Assembly: GCA_049323895.1 (NCBI GenBank)
Contig: JBMOKT010000039.1
Coordinates: 186,001 to 250,000, forward strand
Length of the DNA: 64,000 nucleotides
DNA from: JBMOKT01 sp049323895
GTDB lineage: Bacteria > Bacillota > Peptococcia > Peptococcales > BICA1-8
Reading direction: 5' to 3'
Made by a program: the position numbers and the translations under genes. Shown here in pieces: positions 60,651 through 64,000 of the stretch. The notes under the pieces were generated by a model. It did not search any database. It was not told the origin of the DNA and worked only from the letters and a program-made list of their open reading frames with translations. How positions within the stretch are numbered: position 1 is the stretch's first letter; the number at the start of each line of letters is the position of its first letter.

Positions 60651-61453
60651 TATTCAAATTGAATTATTTAAGCATAATTCTTGACCTATTAAGCTACACC
60701 TACTTTTACCCATCTCCAAATTGTAGGTTCTATTATTCCTAACTCTTTTGTCACTTAACGGAAGCGGAGAAGCGTCCCAGTAGCTTTCAAATGGGCGGAA
60801 AATATTAATGCAGATGGTTTTATGGGAAAATTCGAATTAAAGCTAAATAAAACAGCTCAGGTAAAAATACTGGTCCTTGGAGAAGAAAGTTAAAATCTAC
60901 TTATGAGGCAGAAAATGCTCTAATAATGGTTGATGATCGTAAATCGGACAGTGCATACATATAATCAACTATTGGAAAGAGATTTACAATAATTTCATAC
61001 ATATAATCAACTATTGGAAAGAGATTTACAATAATTTAAAGGGATATTTATCTCATTAATGGAAATGTGGATAAACGAAATGGAAAAAGACTAAATATAT
61101 AGGGAAGACAAAAGTTTTTCGGAATTTTGAAGAATTAAGTCTTCTGCTGAAAAAATATCCTGCACAGTAATAATTGTTTTTATCAAGTGCTTCAATATAT
61201 GATGTTTTAAAATCTGCCACCAGACTTTCTAAGGTAGAGTAAGTAGTTTCTCAACTTTTTATACGTTGTCATAATAGAACCTCTTTTCATTAGATAATTG
61301 CAAGGTTTTGTTTATATCTTGTCGTGTCATAATTTTTTTATTCCAATTTAGTTTAAAAACACATTATATACACACTCCTATCATTGTTTAGTCAAATTTT
61401 TTTGATAGTCTACTAAAAAATTATAAGTTTTATTTGAAAGGAGTCTGGATAAG
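60651..61453. other. Decayed region without intact genes
   Basis: About 800 nt of relics. On the minus strand near 60690-60755 a frame reads VTKELGIIEPTIWRWVKVGV, like the helix-turn-helix of an IS3-type OrfA. A 42-nt tandem duplication is at 60954-61037. A minus-strand frame near 61090-61235 reads without stops for about 47 codons but is not recognisable. Nothing here is an intact gene. Confidence 0.55.
60954..61037. repeat. Exact 42-nt tandem duplication
   Basis: The unit beginning CATACATATAATCAACT (60954-60995) is repeated exactly at 60996-61037. The identity suggests a recent event. Confidence 0.9.
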
Positions 61454-62158
61454 ATGCGTTTTTTTTATAGGGTGAAAAATATCTTTAGTGCAAAGTTGGA
61501 AAAACAACTGGATTCCCTGGAAGACCCGAAGGAAATGCTGGATTACAGTATTATTCAGATGGAAAAAAGTCTGAGGGATATTACAAAGAATGCCCTAGAA
61601 ATTGGAACTGCTAAAACAAGATTGGAAATGCAAAAAGATTTCTATGAAACTAACATTAAGAGACATGAAGAGTCTGCAAGATTAGCTTTACAATCTGGGC
61701 AAGAGGAAGCTGCAAAAGCAATATTGTTAAAAAAGATTAGCGATGAAAGACAGTTGCAAAGACTTCATAATCAAATTGACGCACTTAAAAATAATTTAGA
61801 GTCTATTACTAAAAGCAAAAAGGAGCTTCAGTATAAAATAGAACTTTATCGTTGGTCAAAAGAAGAGTTAAAGGCAGAATACGATGCTTTCAAGGCGCAA
61901 ATTAAAATTAAAGAGGTAATGACAAATATCGGCGAGGATTCAAAAAGCATCTATGGGATAGTTGATAGGGCAGAAAATAAAATAAGAAATATAAAGGCAA
62001 AAGTGAAAGCTTTAGAAGAGCTTAGTACTGTGGGAATAATTGATGAAATGCAAATACTTAACATGAATATAAATACCAGTGGTGGTTTACCTAATTTAAC
62101 AGAACAGAAAATTATTGAAGAACAATTAGCAAAAATTAAGAACGAATTAAATGACTAA
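61454..62158 (+). CDS. PspA/IM30-family protein
   Basis: A 234-residue helical protein of the PspA/Vipp1/LiaH family, which coats and protects stressed membranes. It opens with an amphipathic helix (RFFYRVKNIFSAKLEKQLDS), then EDPKEMLDYSIIQMEKSLRD, and continues as a long coiled coil to about residue 190. AAAGGAG precedes the ATG. No liaFSR or psp genes are adjacent. Confidence 0.88.
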   Translation: MRFFYRVKNIFSAKLEKQLDSLEDPKEMLDYSIIQMEKSLRDITKNALEIGTAKTRLEMQKDFYETNIKRHEESARLALQSGQEEAAKAILLKKISDERQLQRLHNQIDALKNNLESITKSKKELQYKIELYRWSKEELKAEYDAFKAQIKIKEVMTNIGEDSKSIYGIVDRAENKIRNIKAKVKALEELSTVGIIDEMQILNMNINTSGGLPNLTEQKIIEEQLAKIKNELND

Positions 62159-62248
62159 AGTTCATAAACTATACACAATAAATAAGTCATAGGACAACTC
62201 CTCTTCATAATAGGCTTAATAAAGCTATAAAATGGAGGGGAGTTATCT

Positions 62249-62548
62249 ATGTGGACTATTAAAAAGAAAGCTTGTCATCAACATGTTAAAACTAATAAGG
62301 AGAGAGGGATATTAATAGGCTTTTTCTTATCAGTGGTGACAGTTTTATGGCATTTAATACATTGCGGCATGCCTTTAATTATGCCATTGCTAATTATTCT
62401 AAATATTCCAATGCCCTCTTTCTTGCATTTTCAAATTCCACCCTTTTTTACTTTCCTGTCAATCATATGGATAATATACTATGTACTACGCAAAAGGGTA
62501 ATTATAATATGGCAGTGGTCTTTTCTTAAAAAAGTCAAATTTGATTGA
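62249..62548 (+). CDS. Small membrane protein next to a metal-binding relic
   Basis: A 99-residue protein: basic HQHVKTNKERG start, then three hydrophobic segments (GFFLSVVTVLWHLIHCGMPL, IMPLLIILNIPMP and FLSIIWIIYYVL). GGAGGGGAG is a strong ribosome binding site. I do not recognise a family. A decayed HMA (metal-binding) gene follows directly, so a heavy-metal uptake or transfer role is possible but weakly supported. Confidence 0.55.
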   Translation: MWTIKKKACHQHVKTNKERGILIGFFLSVVTVLWHLIHCGMPLIMPLLIILNIPMPSFLHFQIPPFFTFLSIIWIIYYVLRKRVIIIWQWSFLKKVKFD

Positions 62549-62560
62549 GGATTTGTGATC

Positions 62561-62732
62561 TGTGCTGCCTGTGCAGCCAAAATAGAGAAAAAACTCAATT
62601 CATTATCGGGAGTAGAAAAGACCACGGTAATTTGAGACAAAAAGTGTAGATGTGAAATATGACAAAGACAAGGTTAGTTTGGAAAAGTGATTTCAGAAAT
62701 TGAAGATCAGGGGTATGAAGTAGAAAAATAAC
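62561..62732 (+). pseudogene. Heavy-metal-associated (HMA) domain protein, broken
   Basis: Read with frame changes, this encodes a CopZ/MerP-like HMA domain: CAACAAKIEKKLNSLSGVEK, then TKSVDVKYDKDKVSLEK, then SEIEDQGYEVEK and a stop. The metal-binding CxxC is kept (CAAC). Frame is lost at TGA near 62634 and again at TGA near 62686, each repairable by one base. It is too broken to be expressed as one protein. Confidence 0.75.
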
Positions 62733-62824
62733 CTAAAGTTCATAAATTGTTCAAATATTTACCCTAGATTGGTCAAAATCTCCTGTTAATATAAAATCAC
62801 ACCAAATAAAGGAGGTTTTCGATT

Positions 62825-63079
62825 ATGAAAAAAGCAACAATAATTTTAATTGGCGGTTTATTACTTATCGCTTTAGCAGGAACTGCTATTGCAGAGACTG
62901 CCCCAGCACCTCAAGTTCCTGTACCCAATGGACCAAACCAAGAGTTTTATCAGCAAATGTGGAATTTCTGTCATGGTCAAAATGGTATGATGAATGGGTA
63001 TTATGGTAATGGTGCAGCCCCACAGGGCTTTGGCGGCATGATGGGTGGATCCGGATACGGTCCAATGATGGGTTGGTAG
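62825..63079 (+). CDS. Secreted Met/Gly-rich small protein
   Basis: An 84-residue protein with a signal peptide (KKATIILIGGLLLIALAGTA, cleaved after AIA) and a mature part rich in P, then G, M, N and Y, with MMNGYYGNG, GGMMGG and GPMMGW and one CH pair. Methionine-rich secreted peptides of this type can bind copper or silver, and the decayed HMA gene nearby fits, but no function is proved. AAGGAGG precedes the ATG and a perfect terminator follows. Confidence 0.7.
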   Translation: MKKATIILIGGLLLIALAGTAIAETAPAPQVPVPNGPNQEFYQQMWNFCHGQNGMMNGYYGNGAAPQGFGGMMGGSGYGPMMGW

Positions 63080-63080
63080 T

Positions 63081-63109
63081 CAAAGAGAGTAGCTTCATAG
63101 CTACTCTCT
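63081..63109. terminator. Terminator after the Met/Gly-rich gene
   Basis: AAAGAGAGTAGC/GCTACTCTCTTT perfect 12-bp stem with a 6-nt loop. Confidence 0.85.
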
Positions 63110-63135
63110 TTAGTACTTATTTAGAGGTGACAGTA

Positions 63136-64000
63136 TTGAAAAAAATTCTAATGCTTATACTGGTAGTATTAATTTTATTAATAACCGGATGTTCACAGGA
63201 CCAGGAAAAAATATTAGTTCCTAAATTTTCAGAGGCAATTACAATAGAAAATATTCAAATTAAGGCATCACCTCCAAAGTACCAAGATAATAATTTAAGC
63301 TTTGAACTATCTTTTACAACTCATGCCGGAGATTTGACAGAGAATAACTGGCAGGAAATAATTAGTACTGATATTGACGGGGAAGAGTTAGAACTTGCAG
63401 AGTATAATTACCTTCGTAAATCGGAACACCATCCAATAGTTGAAATAGTAACAACGATAGATAAAGAAACTCTACAAAAAGGAAAACAACTCTCTTTAAA
63501 TATAACGGGGTTAGCCGGCGGTAAAAATGAGAAAATCAGTTGGTCATTAAATAAACTAAATAAGTTTTTATTTCCATCTAAAATCGGGGTTATAGTAAAT
63601 GATATTAAAGGGGATTTGTGGCTATTAACAACTCAGGGTGAAAAAAAATTAGTATATTCCAAAACTAACATAAACGATATTCTGCAAATCAATAATAACA
63701 ACTGGCTGATTTATGATGGAGAAAAGGGCGTTATAGAAAATATAACTTTAAGTGAAGACTTTAAAATAAATGCAAAAACACTTAAAACATCACCATCTTT
63801 AAAAGATATTGCTTACTTTGAATTAGAAAAACTACTATTTGCTATTAGTGAGAACGGGGATAACATCTTGGTAATAAACTTAGAAAACGGAGAAACGGTT
63901 TTATCCTATAAGGATATAATAAAGTCTGCAAGTGATATAGAGGTGATAGGCAATCAATTATTTGTTAGTGAAGAAGATGAAATAAAAATAATAAATTTTG
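63136..64000 (+). CDS. Lipoprotein with beta-propeller-like region, cut by the window end
   Basis: An open frame of at least 288 codons running off the edge. TTG start behind AGAGGTGA. A signal peptide ends in a lipobox (LLITGCSQ, Cys near residue 19). Residues 30-150 look like an extracellular beta domain; from about 155 on, repeats such as KGDLWLLTTQGEKKLVYS, NNWLIYDGEKG and DNILVINLENG suggest a beta-propeller of PQQ or WD type. Substrate and role unknown. The 3' end is missing. Confidence 0.8.
   Translation, partial: MKKILMLILVVLILLITGCSQDQEKILVPKFSEAITIENIQIKASPPKYQDNNLSFELSFTTHAGDLTENNWQEIISTDIDGEELELAEYNYLRKSEHHPIVEIVTTIDKETLQKGKQLSLNITGLAGGKNEKISWSLNKLNKFLFPSKIGVIVNDIKGDLWLLTTQGEKKLVYSKTNINDILQINNNNWLIYDGEKGVIENITLSEDFKINAKTLKTSPSLKDIAYFELEKLLFAISENGDNILVINLENGETVLSYKDIIKSASDIEVIGNQLFVSEEDEIKIINF

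Overview
The window looks like chromosomal DNA from an anaerobic, spore-forming Clostridia bacterium of Peptococcaceae type. The evidence is a gerA spore-germination operon, the conserved dnaG-rpoD-trmK-nif3 neighbourhood of Firmicutes, a glycine T-box ahead of glyQS, a ccpN/PPDK-regulator/ppdK operon, oxygen-sensitive Fe-S enzymes (serine dehydratases, 4-hydroxybutyryl-CoA dehydratase) and moderately AT-rich DNA. No species assignment is possible from the sequence alone.

Layout. 1-4.4 kb: a small membrane protein and a minus-strand gerA operon. 4.5-9.8 kb: yqzL-recO, a DUF4342 protein, and T-box-glyQ-glyS. 9.9-17.4 kb: threonine and serine deaminases (ilvA, sdaAB, sdaAA), then ccpN-yqfL-ppdK, which together link amino-acid-derived pyruvate to PEP. 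17.6-21 kb: padR/chrA, membrane proteins, a TetR-membrane chimera and a TfoX-C protein. 21-30.2 kb: dgt, yaiI-like, dnaG, rpoD, tRNA-Met/Ile2, tRNA-Glu, tRNA-Val, trmK, nif3-like and a zinc-ribbon coiled-coil protein. 30.2-32.3 kb: RNase P RNA followed by a decayed group II intron. 32.6-46.5 kb: a sigma-54-controlled catabolic cluster with an opine-dehydrogenase-like protein, two proline-racemase-family enzymes, two-subunit aconitase X, a racemase-like protein, a TRAP transporter and a fused serine dehydratase, followed by panB. 47-49.8 kb: IS66 and a group II maturase remnant. 49.9-60.7 kb: a second sigma-54 regulator and what appears to be a complete 4-hydroxybutyrate-to-acetyl-CoA operon. 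60.7-64 kb: a decayed zone, a PspA-like protein, metal-handling remnants and a lipoprotein that runs off the end.

The most striking observation is that the RNase P RNA gene (30258-31033) is interrupted in its P12 helix by a roughly 417-nt insertion. The insertion has long inverted-repeat arms and encodes a four-helix-bundle protein, which is the architecture known for intervening sequences in 23S rRNA. If it is cleaved out as in 23S rRNA, this organism would have a fragmented RNase P RNA. If it is retained, the RNA is about twice its normal size.

Other signals are a dispersed intergenic repeat with a 30-bp period (GCGTCTGAC core), one copy of which separates the T-box from glyQ; a second, hairpin-forming repeat pair; two well-matched sigma-54 promoters with nearby palindromes; a frameshift in an A7 run at the start of panB; a TetR/membrane chimera; and several decayed genes too short or too broken to appear as long ORFs.
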